Part shown: one piece after another, positions 9,000 to 17,731 of the stretch
How the letters are laid out: every line of letters starts with the position of its first letter
Numbering within the stretch: the first letter of the stretch is position 1
DNA from: an uncultured Acidobacteriota bacterium
GTDB lineage: Bacteria; Acidobacteriota; Blastocatellia; RBC074
Direction of reading: 5' to 3'
Length of the DNA stretch: 64,000 nucleotides
NCBI GenBank assembly: GCA_902825875.1
Contig: CADECP010000023.1
Location: forward strand, 57,166-121,165
Position numbers and translations under genes: made by a program
The notes under the pieces: model-generated
The model's input: the letters and a program-made list of their open reading frames with translations, nothing else
Database searches by the model: none
What the model was told of the DNA's origin: nothing

Positions 9000-10430
9000 T
9001 CAAAGTTGACGAAACGCCACTGCGCCCAGCCAGACCAACGCAGACATCAACACGGTGATCAACGCACCATAAAACACCAGTTTGATCTTGCCGCTGCCAG
9101 CATTTGCCTGAGCGACATCCAGGAACATGATTTCGTCATCGGTTTTGGCAGCCGGCAATGACGTTGTCGAATCGTTGGAACGTGTGATTTGCTCGGACAA
9201 TGTTCGCAACTCTTCTTCCTGCTTTCGCAGAACTTTCTTGTAGCCGGTTTCGGCTGTCTTGTACCTGTCTTCCGCTTTGCGGAGTTTCTTTTCCAGGTCG
9301 GCAGCTTTGGCTTCAGCATCCGCTCTAGCTTCTTCGGCGGTCAGGCGGGCTTTTTGTTCGGATTCGATTTGCGATCGCAACTCGCCCTGCGCTTCGTTGC
9401 TGGTTGCGATTTGAGCAGGCGATTGCGCGATGGTCGTCACCTGAGAAAACGCTGTTTCCAGATTGTCCCAATTGATTTCCAGGTTCGGTACGACGCTGGC
9501 GAGTTCTTTCAACATTTGTTCGGCCAACATGCGCAACTCGGCTTCGCGGCGAAGATTCGCTTCAGAAGCCTTGTACTTTTCTTCCATCTGGCGGGCGATG
9601 GCGTCGGCTTCGTAAATCAACGATTCGGCTGTGCGAGCGGCTTCTTCGGCGGCGCGTACTTTCGCTTCGGCGGCGATGTAGGTTTCTTCGACGTTTTTGG
9701 CTCTAGCTTCGGCTTGAGCGCAAGCGGCTTCGGCTTCCGTGCGAGCTTTTTCAGCAATCTGGCGAGCCTCAGCTTCCTGTTTGATGCGCTCTTCAAATTC
9801 GACTTTGGCAATTTCGGATTCGATCCGTTTCAGTTCTTCAGACTGAGCGACGTTTTGCCACTGTTTTGACTCTTCCTCGAACTCAGTCAAACGTTGTTCG
9901 GCTTGCTGGCGCAATTCAGTTTGTTCTTTCAACCTGGCTTCAGCCAGCCGCAATTTGTCCGCAGCGTCGCGCGAACGAGCTTCGGCTTCGCGTGCGATGG
10001 CAATGATCGCGGCTTTCCGACGTTCGATTTCCTGGCCCAAGGATTCGATGGCGGACGAATCACTTTTGACTTCAGCCGATTCGCCCGCAGCATTTGTTTC
10101 GTCAGCTTGCCCGGATTGGCTGGCTTTATTTTCCTCGAAGGCGGTGCTTCTGGATTTCATCTGAGCCAGCACAGCTTCCATGCGAGATTTGATTTCGGTG
10201 GTTTCGGCTGCCGCGCCCGGAACTTGATCTGCTTCGGGATGAGCTTCGGTGATAACAACTGGCAGTCGCAATTTTCCTGTGTTGCCTTTCGGGCGTTCCA
10301 GCGGCAACACGTTGTTCGGCTTTTTGTCGAAGGAACTGGCTTTTTGATCGTTGGTGGAAACGGTTGAAGTGCTTATCTGTGGGGAGTCGGAGTAATTGGA
10401 GTCGCGCTTTTTCACTTTCTCGGTCAGCAT
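9000..10430 (-). CDS. Long coiled-coil protein with C-terminal membrane anchor
   Basis: A 476-residue protein with no signal peptide. Residues about 100-440 are one long, strongly charged coiled coil rich in Ala, Glu, Lys and Arg with repeating AEARA/AEEAAR motifs. A single membrane helix (KLVFYGALITVLMSALVWLG) lies at the very end, so the coiled coil is cytoplasmic and tail-anchored. AGGAGG lies upstream of the ATG at 10441-10446. No family can be named; such proteins may be scaffolds or resemble TolA/PspA-like rods by composition only. Together with the preceding exported, anchored gene it could bridge the cell envelope, which is speculation. Confidence 0.75.
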   Translation of the reverse strand: MLTEKVKKRDSNYSDSPQISTSTVSTNDQKASSFDKKPNNVLPLERPKGNTGKLRLPVVITEAHPEADQVPGAAAETTEIKSRMEAVLAQMKSRSTAFEENKASQSGQADETNAAGESAEVKSDSSAIESLGQEIERRKAAIIAIAREAEARSRDAADKLRLAEARLKEQTELRQQAEQRLTEFEEESKQWQNVAQSEELKRIESEIAKVEFEERIKQEAEARQIAEKARTEAEAACAQAEARAKNVEETYIAAEAKVRAAEEAARTAESLIYEADAIARQMEEKYKASEANLRREAELRMLAEQMLKELASVVPNLEINWDNLETAFSQVTTIAQSPAQIATSNEAQGELRSQIESEQKARLTAEEARADAEAKAADLEKKLRKAEDRYKTAETGYKKVLRKQEEELRTLSEQITRSNDSTTSLPAAKTDDEIMFLDVAQANAGSGKIKLVFYGALITVLMSALVWLGAVAFRQL

Positions 10431-10446
10431 TGGTTGTTATGCCTCC

Positions 10447-10862
10447 TGGGTGGGAATAGGTTGCTGTTAATACGTTGATGCACTCTGACACTGTGGCTTA
10501 GCCGTACTTTTCTGCCAGGTCGCAGCGGCGTTTGAATACACTTTGATCGAATCGCCGACGTTGAACTGTCGCCGACGATCAATTACTGGAAAATTTGATG
10601 TGACAGAACGTGAACTACAGGTTGTCAGCGCCAAAAAGCACCAATGCGCCGATCAAACTGTGATTTGGGAAGCTTTCCGCTGGGGTCGTAGCAGGCAGCC
10701 AATGGGGGAAAAGTTGGGAGGTAGACAACGCTAAAACAAAAAACTGAAATTTTCAGGCGGGGCAAAATGGGGAAACGGCTCAATAACGAGCCGAGCGGCA
10801 TTAAACACAAACACGACGAGAGAAGTCAATTACTAATTCATACCGGATCGTAAATTTTTCGC
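10447..10862. other. Intergenic region without recognisable gene
   Basis: About 415 bases between the coiled-coil gene and the CoxG-like gene. Short open frames here show no start site, no leader and no recognisable motif. A small hairpin GGCTC-N6-GAGCC occurs near 10785-10800. The stretch must hold the promoter of the minus-strand coiled-coil gene, but no convincing -35/-10 pair was found. Confidence 0.4.
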
Positions 10863-11384
10863 TCAACGGCGAATTTGACGGATCGCGTTTCGCAGAAAGC
10901 CGTGTTTGGGGAGTTCGACAGGCTCGCCAGCTTCTTCGGCTTTGGCAATGGCTTTGGCTTCGGCTTCGATGGCGGCGAAAAATTGCCCTGTCATCATCTT
11001 GGCGGCTGATTGAACCATTCGCTGGCCGACGCTGGCCAGCGTTCCGCCCACGCTGACTTCGCCGGAATAATTTATCGTTGTTTCGTCGCCTTGTTCGATC
11101 AGATCAAGTTCGCCAGTGCCTTTCAAAAATCCCGGAGCGCCTTTGCCTTCGACGATCATTTTGTAATGCTCCGGTTCGGCAATGTCTTCCAGCCGGATCA
11201 AACCTGTAAACAAGCCTTTGATCGAACCGATGCCGGTCTTCATCGTCATCTTATACGAACCGTCTTCCTGCGCTTCGAGCGACTGACAACCCGGCACGCA
11301 ACGCTGCAAGATTTCAGGCGCAACCAACAAGGCGAACACTCGTTCGCGCTTTGATTTGATTGTGTAACTTCCCTCAATTTTCAT
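10863..11384 (-). CDS. CoxG-family (carbon monoxide dehydrogenase subunit G-like) protein
   Basis: The 173-residue protein shows the CoxG/SRPBCC pattern: MKIEGSYTIKSKRERVFALLVAPEILQRCVPGCQSLE at the start, then MTMKTGIGSIKGLFTGLIRLED, GKGAPGFLKGTGELDL, and NYSGEVSVGGTLASVGQRM with a C-terminal helix. Family members bind hydrophobic ligands in a helix-grip fold, and some anchor molybdenum CO dehydrogenase to the membrane. No coxMSL genes lie nearby, so a CO role cannot be inferred. ATG at 11384 is preferred to an earlier in-frame ATG at 11417 because family members begin with MKIEG; no strong Shine-Dalgarno is visible at either. Confidence 0.83.
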   Translation of the reverse strand: MKIEGSYTIKSKRERVFALLVAPEILQRCVPGCQSLEAQEDGSYKMTMKTGIGSIKGLFTGLIRLEDIAEPEHYKMIVEGKGAPGFLKGTGELDLIEQGDETTINYSGEVSVGGTLASVGQRMVQSAAKMMTGQFFAAIEAEAKAIAKAEEAGEPVELPKHGFLRNAIRQIRR

Positions 11385-11402
11385 TTGGCGGTTTCGATCA
11401 GT

Positions 11403-11448
11403 ACGCGAAAGGATCAAGAGCGATAATTCACTCTTGATCCTTTCGTGT
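11403..11448 (-). terminator. Hairpin after sucC
   Basis: An 18-base stem (17 of 18 paired; arms 11403-11420 and 11431-11448) with a 10-base loop lies just past the sucC stop. There is no long T run on the minus strand, so termination is likely but not certain. Confidence 0.5.
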
Positions 11449-11474
11449 TTTCAGTATCAGGTTGTGATTGATGT

Positions 11475-12632
<1,158 letters not shown>

Positions 12633-12712
12633 GAATGCCTCGATGATTTTTGATAGGTCTTGGTGAAATGAGGGCAGAGTGTAAAAGTCGAATTACGAAA
12701 AGGCAAACTGAA

Positions 12713-12756
12713 AACTTTTCGACAGGATTTACAGGATTCAGCAGGATTTTTAGCTT
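12713..12756. repeat. ACAGGATTTACAGGATT-type interspersed repeat (single arm)
   Basis: Between sucC and VKOR lies GACAGGATTTACAGGATT followed by CAGCAGGATTTTTAG. The same core is found as an inverted pair at 14071-14140 and again at 22793-22892. Confidence 0.7.
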
Positions 12757-13217
12757 TGGTTGTTCGTGTCAGGGGCTGGAAGCGCGAACTTCGCCGCAAT
12801 CACCAGCGCCGTCAGAGTGGTCGTCATTGCTGCCGATAGCAAACAGAATTCGCAAAACGCATGCAGCACGAAGGCTTGCAGATAGAACAGCCAACAGGTC
12901 ATCAAAAACATTGGCACAACCAGCAACGCCAACCCGGTTCGAGCCTGTTCGTAGCCAAACACCGCCAGCGTTGCCAAACTGAACGCCGCGAAGTAGGCCA
13001 GCGCGCCAAACGCTGCTGTCGGAATTCCAGCGATCATCGCGTACTTGCTGCCCAGCACGGCTGAGCATCCGTTGGTGACGGTGCATTTGACGCTTTTGCC
13101 GGTCAGATGCTGAACGGTCAGATACACCGCATCAGCCAAACCGATCAACGCAATCAGCATTGCCGGAACATAAATCATCGCCGGATGTCGGCGTTTGGTG
13201 GCTTGTAAATCGGTCAT
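12750..13217 (-). CDS. VKOR-family membrane disulfide-forming protein
   Basis: The 155-residue protein has four predicted membrane helices and the VKOR cysteine set: an early pair in CTVTNGCS (about residues 45-51, next to the conserved Ser) and the quinone-facing CxxC in HAFCEFCLLS (about residues 120-124). Bacterial VKOR re-oxidises a thioredoxin-like partner such as DsbA using quinone, and so drives disulfide formation in exported proteins. No DsbA-like domain is fused here, unlike in many actinobacterial and cyanobacterial homologues. The window encodes many exported proteins that could be clients. Confidence 0.92.
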   Translation of the reverse strand: MTDLQATKRRHPAMIYVPAMLIALIGLADAVYLTVQHLTGKSVKCTVTNGCSAVLGSKYAMIAGIPTAAFGALAYFAAFSLATLAVFGYEQARTGLALLVVPMFLMTCWLFYLQAFVLHAFCEFCLLSAAMTTTLTALVIAAKFALPAPDTNNQS

Positions 13218-13318
13218 AAGCGAGAATGTCTTTGCTTGGTGGATTTGACGCGGCGAGTTTTTAGCATTGATCCGTCAACGTCTCAACTGACAATTCCAAT
13301 TCAAATAAGGAGTCGAAC

Positions 13319-14056
13319 GTGAATCGAAACTCTTTGATCAAAGTTCTGAGTTTAGCGGCTATGTTGTCGCTGGCAATGTTCTTTCTGGCTGCTCGCGGTC
13401 AATCGCAACAACAACCCAAAGCTTTCATTGACAGTTCCGGGACGGATTGGCGAACGCTGGGCGAACAGGATTTCGCGCCGGTCAACGGTTACGCCGACAC
13501 CTGGACGTGGAAAGACGGCCTGTTGACTTGCACAGGCAAACCGATTGGCGTGATGCGAACCAAGCAGAAATTCACCAATTTTGAATACACGCTGGAATGG
13601 CGGCATCTGCGCTCGGCGGGGAATTCCGGCACGTTCGTCTGGGTTCCCGACGAAGCCCTGACCGATTTGAAGCCGGACAATCTGCCGAAATGGGGCATCG
13701 AAGTTCAGATTCTGGATCACGGTTACAAAGAGCAATACGAAAAATCTTCAGGCAAAAAAGGCGATTGGTTCACCACCAACGGAGACATCTTTGCTGTCGG
13801 CAGTTCCAAACTGAAGCCGTTTCCTCCGCTGTCGCCAAACGGTTCGCGCAGCTTCCCACGCAAAAACCTGAGCAAAGGCGTTGGCGAATGGAATCACTAT
13901 TACGTCCGCGCCATCAACGGAGAAATCCGTTTGTGGGTGAATGGCGAAGAAGTTTCAGGCGGCAATGGCGCGGAACCTCGCACAGGATATTTGTGCATGG
14001 AAGCGGAAGGTTCGCCTATTGAATTCAAAAACATTCGCGTCAGGGAACTGCCTTGA
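13319..14056 (+). CDS. Exported DUF1080 (3-keto-disaccharide hydrolase-like) protein, copy 1
   Basis: A 245-residue protein with a signal peptide (to about residue 29) followed by one DUF1080/LamG-like beta-sandwich: WTWKDGLLTCTGKPIGVMRT, FEYTLEWRH, NSGTFVWVPDE, WGIEVQILDHGY, and the final WNHYYVRAINGEIRLWVNGEEVSGG. The family is named for 3-keto-glycoside hydrolysis in Bacteroides and is abundant in Planctomycetes and Acidobacteria. The gene starts with GTG at 13319, supported by AAGGAG at 13307-13312. Two more DUF1080 genes lie at 20537 and 29736; they are divergent paralogues. Confidence 0.9.
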   Translation: MNRNSLIKVLSLAAMLSLAMFFLAARGQSQQQPKAFIDSSGTDWRTLGEQDFAPVNGYADTWTWKDGLLTCTGKPIGVMRTKQKFTNFEYTLEWRHLRSAGNSGTFVWVPDEALTDLKPDNLPKWGIEVQILDHGYKEQYEKSSGKKGDWFTTNGDIFAVGSSKLKPFPPLSPNGSRSFPRKNLSKGVGEWNHYYVRAINGEIRLWVNGEEVSGGNGAEPRTGYLCMEAEGSPIEFKNIRVRELP

Positions 14057-14070
14057 AGCTAATCTGAATA

Positions 14071-14140
14071 GACAGGATTCACAGGATTTTTCAGGATTGG
14101 CTGCGACAAAGTGAATCCTGAAAATCCTGCCAATCCTTTC
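14071..14140. repeat. Inverted-repeat element, CAGGATT family
   Basis: Left arm 14071-14100 contains GACAGGATTCACAGGATTT, and the right arm 14112-14140 is its imperfect complement. The element sits exactly between two convergent genes and can form a long hairpin, so it may also serve as a terminator. Confidence 0.8.
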
Positions 14141-14913
14141 TAAAGTGAATTCAGCGTTTGCAGAATCTGTTCTTGGAGTTGGGGCGTCGTCGCCAAGCCC
14201 TGTCCGTTCAGCAAATCCACCTTGCCGCTCAAATCGGTGAACACTCCGCCTGCGCCTGCCAGAATCGGCGGCATTGGCGCTACGTCGTAGTATTTCAACT
14301 GGCCCGGCTCGACCATCAAATCCGCCAAGCCCGTCGCAACCAGATAATAGCCGTAACAATCTCCGAAGCCCCGCACCAGCCGGACGCTTTTCGCCAATCG
14401 CTGCAATCGTTCGCCGTGAGTTTCCGAATACAGTTCGCGCGGATTGGTCAAAATCATCGTCGCTTCGGAAAGCCTCTCAGTTTTTGAAACCGAACACGGC
14501 TTGCCGTTCAGAAACGTCCCGGTTTCTGCCGAACCGATCAGCCAATGATCTTGAATCGGAAAGTAAATCGAACCGAGCACCGGCACGCCTTCGCGTTCCA
14601 GCGCGATCATGATTCCAAACAACGGCGTGCGAAGAACGAATGACTTCGTGCCGTCAATCGGGTCGAGAATCCAACGATACGAACTATTCTTTTTCGTCTC
14701 GCCGAATTCTTCCCCCAGAATCGAATGATCGGGAAATTGTTTTTCCAGCGACTGGCGCAGAAACAATTCGATTTCGCGGTCGGCTTTGGTGACCGGCGAA
14801 TCGTCGGATTTGCGTTCAAACTCGACTTGCGAGTTGTAATGCCGACGCGCAATCGCGCCAGCTTTCAAACTCAGTTCGCCCAGGATAGGGAAGTACGATT
14901 CCAGATTTTCCAT
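14140..14913 (-). CDS. Inositol-monophosphatase family phosphatase, HisN-like
   Basis: The 257-residue protein has all lithium-sensitive phosphatase motifs: DDSPVTKADREIE, the metal ligands GEEFG, DPIDGTKSF, and the C-terminal YYDVAPMPPILAGAGG. The ILDPIDGTKSFV spacing and the LVEPGQLKYYDVAPM end resemble HisN-type histidinol-phosphate phosphatases more than inositol enzymes. It would hydrolyse a small phosphate monoester in the cytoplasm with Mg. No histidine-pathway genes are nearby, so the substrate stays open between histidinol phosphate, inositol phosphate and PAP. Confidence 0.85.
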   Translation of the reverse strand: MENLESYFPILGELSLKAGAIARRHYNSQVEFERKSDDSPVTKADREIELFLRQSLEKQFPDHSILGEEFGETKKNSSYRWILDPIDGTKSFVLRTPLFGIMIALEREGVPVLGSIYFPIQDHWLIGSAETGTFLNGKPCSVSKTERLSEATMILTNPRELYSETHGERLQRLAKSVRLVRGFGDCYGYYLVATGLADLMVEPGQLKYYDVAPMPPILAGAGGVFTDLSGKVDLLNGQGLATTPQLQEQILQTLNSL

Positions 14914-14927
14914 AATTTCGAGTGCGG

Positions 14928-15013
14928 TACGGAACCGGGAGCGGTAGTGATCGGGTGAACACTGAAGAGCGTTCTTACAAGCCTACCCGGTCGCTACCGC
15001 TCCCGGTTCCGTA
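14928..15013. repeat. Inverted-repeat element, ACCGGGAGCGGTAG family
   Basis: Two 29-base arms (14928-14956 and 14985-15013), nearly perfect complements around TACGGAACCGGGAGCGGTAG, are separated by 28 bases between the HisN-like and SET-domain genes. It has no ORF and looks like a small non-coding dispersed element. Confidence 0.85.
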
Positions 15014-15022
15014 TTGATTCGA

Positions 15023-15445
15023 TTATTTGTTGATGCGGCCTCGACAATTCGGCGCGCCGCAGCGGCAGCGTTTTTCGTCGTCGTGCCAGGATTCTTCGTA
15101 ATCCAGGACGATTTCTTCGCCGGGTTCGATGTCGCGTAGTGCGAAGAAAATCAGATGGCCTTTGACTGCCGACAATCGGCAATTGCCCTGACAGGAATGA
15201 TTGACGAATTGCGTTGCGTTGCCGCCGACCGAACCGTCAATTGACCAGTAAGAATCCAGCCCGCAAATGCGAATGCGCCGCAGTCCACGCAACCGCCGAG
15301 CAGTTTCGACGCGAGAAATTTTTTCGCCTACGAATTCTGCAATCTTGCAGCCTTTTTTGAACGACTTGGTGGCAAAACAGCCTCTGCCGTCAATTTTCGA
15401 TGGTTTCACTTCCAGGCCGTCAACCGGCAAAACTTTTGTACTCAA
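15023..15445 (-). CDS. Small SET-domain protein (putative protein lysine methyltransferase)
   Basis: The 140-residue product is almost only a SET domain. It starts VDGLEVKPSKIDGRGCFATKSFKKG and has the SAM and target-lysine signature FVNHSCQGNC at about residues 80-90. The catalytic LDYEESW stretch follows, and a post-SET zinc motif (RCRCGAPNCRGRI) closes the protein. SET enzymes methylate lysines, classically on histones. TTG at 15445 is the likely start because GGAG lies 8 bases upstream (15454-15457); longer frames would overlap the upstream gene and code for nothing recognisable. It follows the DUF1287 gene by 16 bases on the same strand. Presence of both SET core and post-SET cysteines suggests activity on a bacterial protein. 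Confidence 0.88.
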   Translation of the reverse strand: MSTKVLPVDGLEVKPSKIDGRGCFATKSFKKGCKIAEFVGEKISRVETARRLRGLRRIRICGLDSYWSIDGSVGGNATQFVNHSCQGNCRLSAVKGHLIFFALRDIEPGEEIVLDYEESWHDDEKRCRCGAPNCRGRINK

Positions 15446-15461
15446 ACTTGAATCTCCAAAA

Positions 15462-16121
15462 TCAAAAATAGCGATAGTGACCGATGATCTTCCATTGAAA
15501 CAGCACGTCTTCCAGCCGAGCGCCTGCTCCGATGTTGTGCGCGATGGCGTAACGCTGCGAACCTTCGACTCCTTCGACCTTGATCTTGCTGACCAGCCCG
15601 ATGTGAACCAACCCGCTGTCGAGTTCCCAAGCCACGACATCGCCGGGCTGATAATCCTGATCGGTTTTCGTAATCGGCAGTTCTTTGCCTTGTCGAGCAA
15701 ACCACGTCATCAGATTCGGCACGCGGCGATGGTCAATGTTCTTGTCGGGTTTTCGCGCTCCCCATTTTTTCGGGTACTTGACGAAATTGCGCGCCATGTC
15801 TTCGTGCAACTCTTTTTGCAGGTCAATGCCCGCGCTTCGGAAAGCTCGGACAACGACATCGGAACAAACGCCGGTTTCTTTGGGCACATCGCCGTTCGGA
15901 TAATCCAGTTTGACGTAAGCCGGATCGTAACTGGTCGTGTAAGTCGTTTGTTCGATTGCCGAAGCGTTGAGTTTATCGAGCGGCGTCGCATTGGCTTTGA
16001 CCTGAATCGCAGCTTGCAGGTCGTGGTCAGGCAGTTGAATCGTTTGCGGTGAGCCGATTGCCCGACAGCCGGTCAGTAAAAGAACGGCTGCCAACAGCAA
16101 GAATTGAGGTAATGCTTTCAT
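15462..16121 (-). CDS. DUF1287 lipoprotein
   Basis: The 219-residue protein begins with a lipoprotein signal peptide (MKALPQFLLLAAVLLLTGC, lipobox LTGC, lipidated Cys at about residue 19). The DUF1287 domain follows, with YDPAYVKLDYPNGDVPKETGVCSDVVVRAFR, a catalytic-looking Cys, NIDHRRVPNL, YQPGDVVAWEL and HIGLVS. The Cys-His pattern is that of the NlpC/P60-like cysteine peptidase superfamily. It is probably anchored in the outer or inner membrane facing the periplasm and acts on cell wall peptides, but substrates for DUF1287 are not established. It has spacing of 16 bases to the SET-domain gene. Confidence 0.88.
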   Translation of the reverse strand: MKALPQFLLLAAVLLLTGCRAIGSPQTIQLPDHDLQAAIQVKANATPLDKLNASAIEQTTYTTSYDPAYVKLDYPNGDVPKETGVCSDVVVRAFRSAGIDLQKELHEDMARNFVKYPKKWGARKPDKNIDHRRVPNLMTWFARQGKELPITKTDQDYQPGDVVAWELDSGLVHIGLVSKIKVEGVEGSQRYAIAHNIGAGARLEDVLFQWKIIGHYRYF

Positions 16122-16135
16122 AAATTTGCGTGGCG

Positions 16136-16240
16136 TGGAGCGCGGATTTGTAATCCGCTGTCTGGAGCGCGGATTTGTAATCCGCTGTCTGGAGCGCGGA
16201 TTTGTAATCCGCTGTCTGGAGCGCGGATTTGTAATCCGCC
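16136..16240. repeat. 27-bp tandem repeat, about four copies
   Basis: The unit TGGAGCGCGGATTTGTAATC plus CGCTGTC repeats head to tail at 16136, 16163, 16190 and 16217, the last cut at its final three bases. Each unit is itself a palindrome (GCGGATT...AATCCGC). Confidence 0.95.
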
Positions 16241-16314
16241 TGGTCCGCGGACTTCCAGTCCGCTCGTTACATTGTGGTTATTGACGGGCGGACTGGAAGT
16301 CCGCGGACCAGGCG
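16237..16314. repeat. Perfect 27-nt inverted repeat next to the tandem array
   Basis: Arms 16237-16263 and 16288-16314 are exact complements (CGCCTGGTCCGCGGACTTCC onward), separated by 24 bases. The arm also contains an inner CCGCGG palindrome. It could terminate both neighbouring minus-strand genes or act as a protein-binding repeat. Confidence 0.92.
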
Positions 16315-16355
16315 GACGGGAACGTCCGCGCTCCGGCGGAATGCCTGCGCTCCGG

Positions 16356-17705
16356 CTAGCGATCAATGGCCGCCAGCATGTCTTCGTCGGTTTGGTATTT
16401 GAAAAACTCGACGCTGAGTTCTTCGGATTTTTCGCGCTCGACCGATTCCAGTTTTTGCACGTCGGCGTAATCAATTGTGCGAACGCCGCGTTCGGCCAGG
16501 GTCTTGCGGAAGTTCGCCAAACGTTTTTCCCAACCATCAGCCGTGCCGGTTTCGGCTTTGGTCAAGTACCGATTGACGACCGCCATTCCGCGTTCGCCAT
16601 CCTGTTTGGCTTTGCCGACGACGCCGTCCGAAGCTTGCCGCGACCAGCCGATGACGAACAATCCGTCGCAAACTTTGCCGGTTGCGGGATCGAAGACTTG
16701 ATAAGCTTCGTCGCCGGGGTTTTCCGCGTCGGGGTTCGGATTGCGAACGTATTCAGTTCCTGAACAGGGAATGCCCAGCGTTTCATCAACGCGGTCGCCG
16801 ATGGCGAAAACTACCGAATCGCATTCGATGTCGAAAAACGTGCCCAAGCCTTTGGCCGAAAGTGATTCGCCTCGCTTGACCAATTCAGTGTCTTCGACGC
16901 GCAAGGCTTTGACTTTGCCGTTTTCGACGACGACTTCGGTTGGCGAATTCAGGAAGCGGAAATTCATCTTGCTTGGGCTTTCGCCTTCTTTGGCTTTCGT
17001 GCCGCAGTGTTTGGTCAGGTCTTTGCGGATCGTAACCAGGTCTTCGCCGACCGCTTCCAGTCGTGGGCGAACTCGTTCGAGTTCGGCGTCAAAGGCGGTC
17101 AAATCCATGTTGGCCGCGACGGCCTGGATTTCCACGTCTGTGTAAGCTCTTTGAGCCGGGCCACGACGGGCGACGGCAATGACTTCTTTGACTTTCTTTT
17201 CGTGAACCAGCCAGTGCGCGATGTCCACCATGACGTTGCCAACGCCGATGATTGCCACGCGGTCGCCCATTTGAAAATCGCGCTTGGTGAATTCCGGCAA
17301 TCCGTTGAAGTGGTAGACCAAATCTTTGGCGTGATAAACGCCAACGGCGTCGTCGCCGGGAATTCCAAGAGCTTTGGTTCCTTGAGCGCCGGAAGCGATG
17401 ACCACTGCCGATGGTTTCAGCCAGTCGCGCAATTCGTCCAGAGTCAGATCGGCTTGCTGGCCGACTTTGGCGTGGCCGACGTAATGAATGCGCGGGTCGG
17501 CCAGAATCTGCCGGAACTGTTTTCGCACGCCTTCTTTCAGTTTGTGCTTGTTGAAATAAATGCCGTATTCGACCAGTCCGCCGGGTTTGATGTCGCGGTT
17601 CAGAATGATGACTTCGTGACCGGCTTCGGCCAGTTTACGAACGCCGTAAATGCCAGCCGGACCTGCGCCAACTACGACGACCAGTTGATTCGTAGAATTG
17701 CTCAT
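16356..17705 (-). CDS. FprA/adrenodoxin-reductase-like ferredoxin-NADP reductase
   Basis: The 449-residue flavoprotein has an N-terminal FAD motif (VVVVGAGPAGIYGVRKLAEAGHEV), the GGLVEYGI segment typical of FprA-like enzymes, a second nucleotide motif for NADPH (VAIIGVGNVMVDIAHWLV), the VARRGPAQ motif, and the closing DGLFVIGWSRQASDGVVGKAK. It should transfer electrons between NADPH and ferredoxin in the cytoplasm. A C-terminal extension of about 80 residues (ADGWEKRLANFRKTL onward) resembles that of related reductases. The start ATG at 17705 lies 26 bases after the esterase stop, so the two could be co-transcribed. Confidence 0.87.
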   Translation of the reverse strand: MSNSTNQLVVVVGAGPAGIYGVRKLAEAGHEVIILNRDIKPGGLVEYGIYFNKHKLKEGVRKQFRQILADPRIHYVGHAKVGQQADLTLDELRDWLKPSAVVIASGAQGTKALGIPGDDAVGVYHAKDLVYHFNGLPEFTKRDFQMGDRVAIIGVGNVMVDIAHWLVHEKKVKEVIAVARRGPAQRAYTDVEIQAVAANMDLTAFDAELERVRPRLEAVGEDLVTIRKDLTKHCGTKAKEGESPSKMNFRFLNSPTEVVVENGKVKALRVEDTELVKRGESLSAKGLGTFFDIECDSVVFAIGDRVDETLGIPCSGTEYVRNPNPDAENPGDEAYQVFDPATGKVCDGLFVIGWSRQASDGVVGKAKQDGERGMAVVNRYLTKAETGTADGWEKRLANFRKTLAERGVRTIDYADVQKLESVEREKSEELSVEFFKYQTDEDMLAAIDR

Positions 17706-17731
17706 AAGTTTAGTTTGCCCAGTTGATGTTG

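Noticed and set aside
10543..10734. 63-codon frame in the 10.4-10.9 kb gap
   Set aside because: No Shine-Dalgarno, no leader and no motif.
16118..16537. Frame encoding repeated LQIRAPDSG
   Set aside because: The repeated peptide is only the translation of the 27-bp tandem repeat; the rest is an out-of-frame part of the FprA-like gene.
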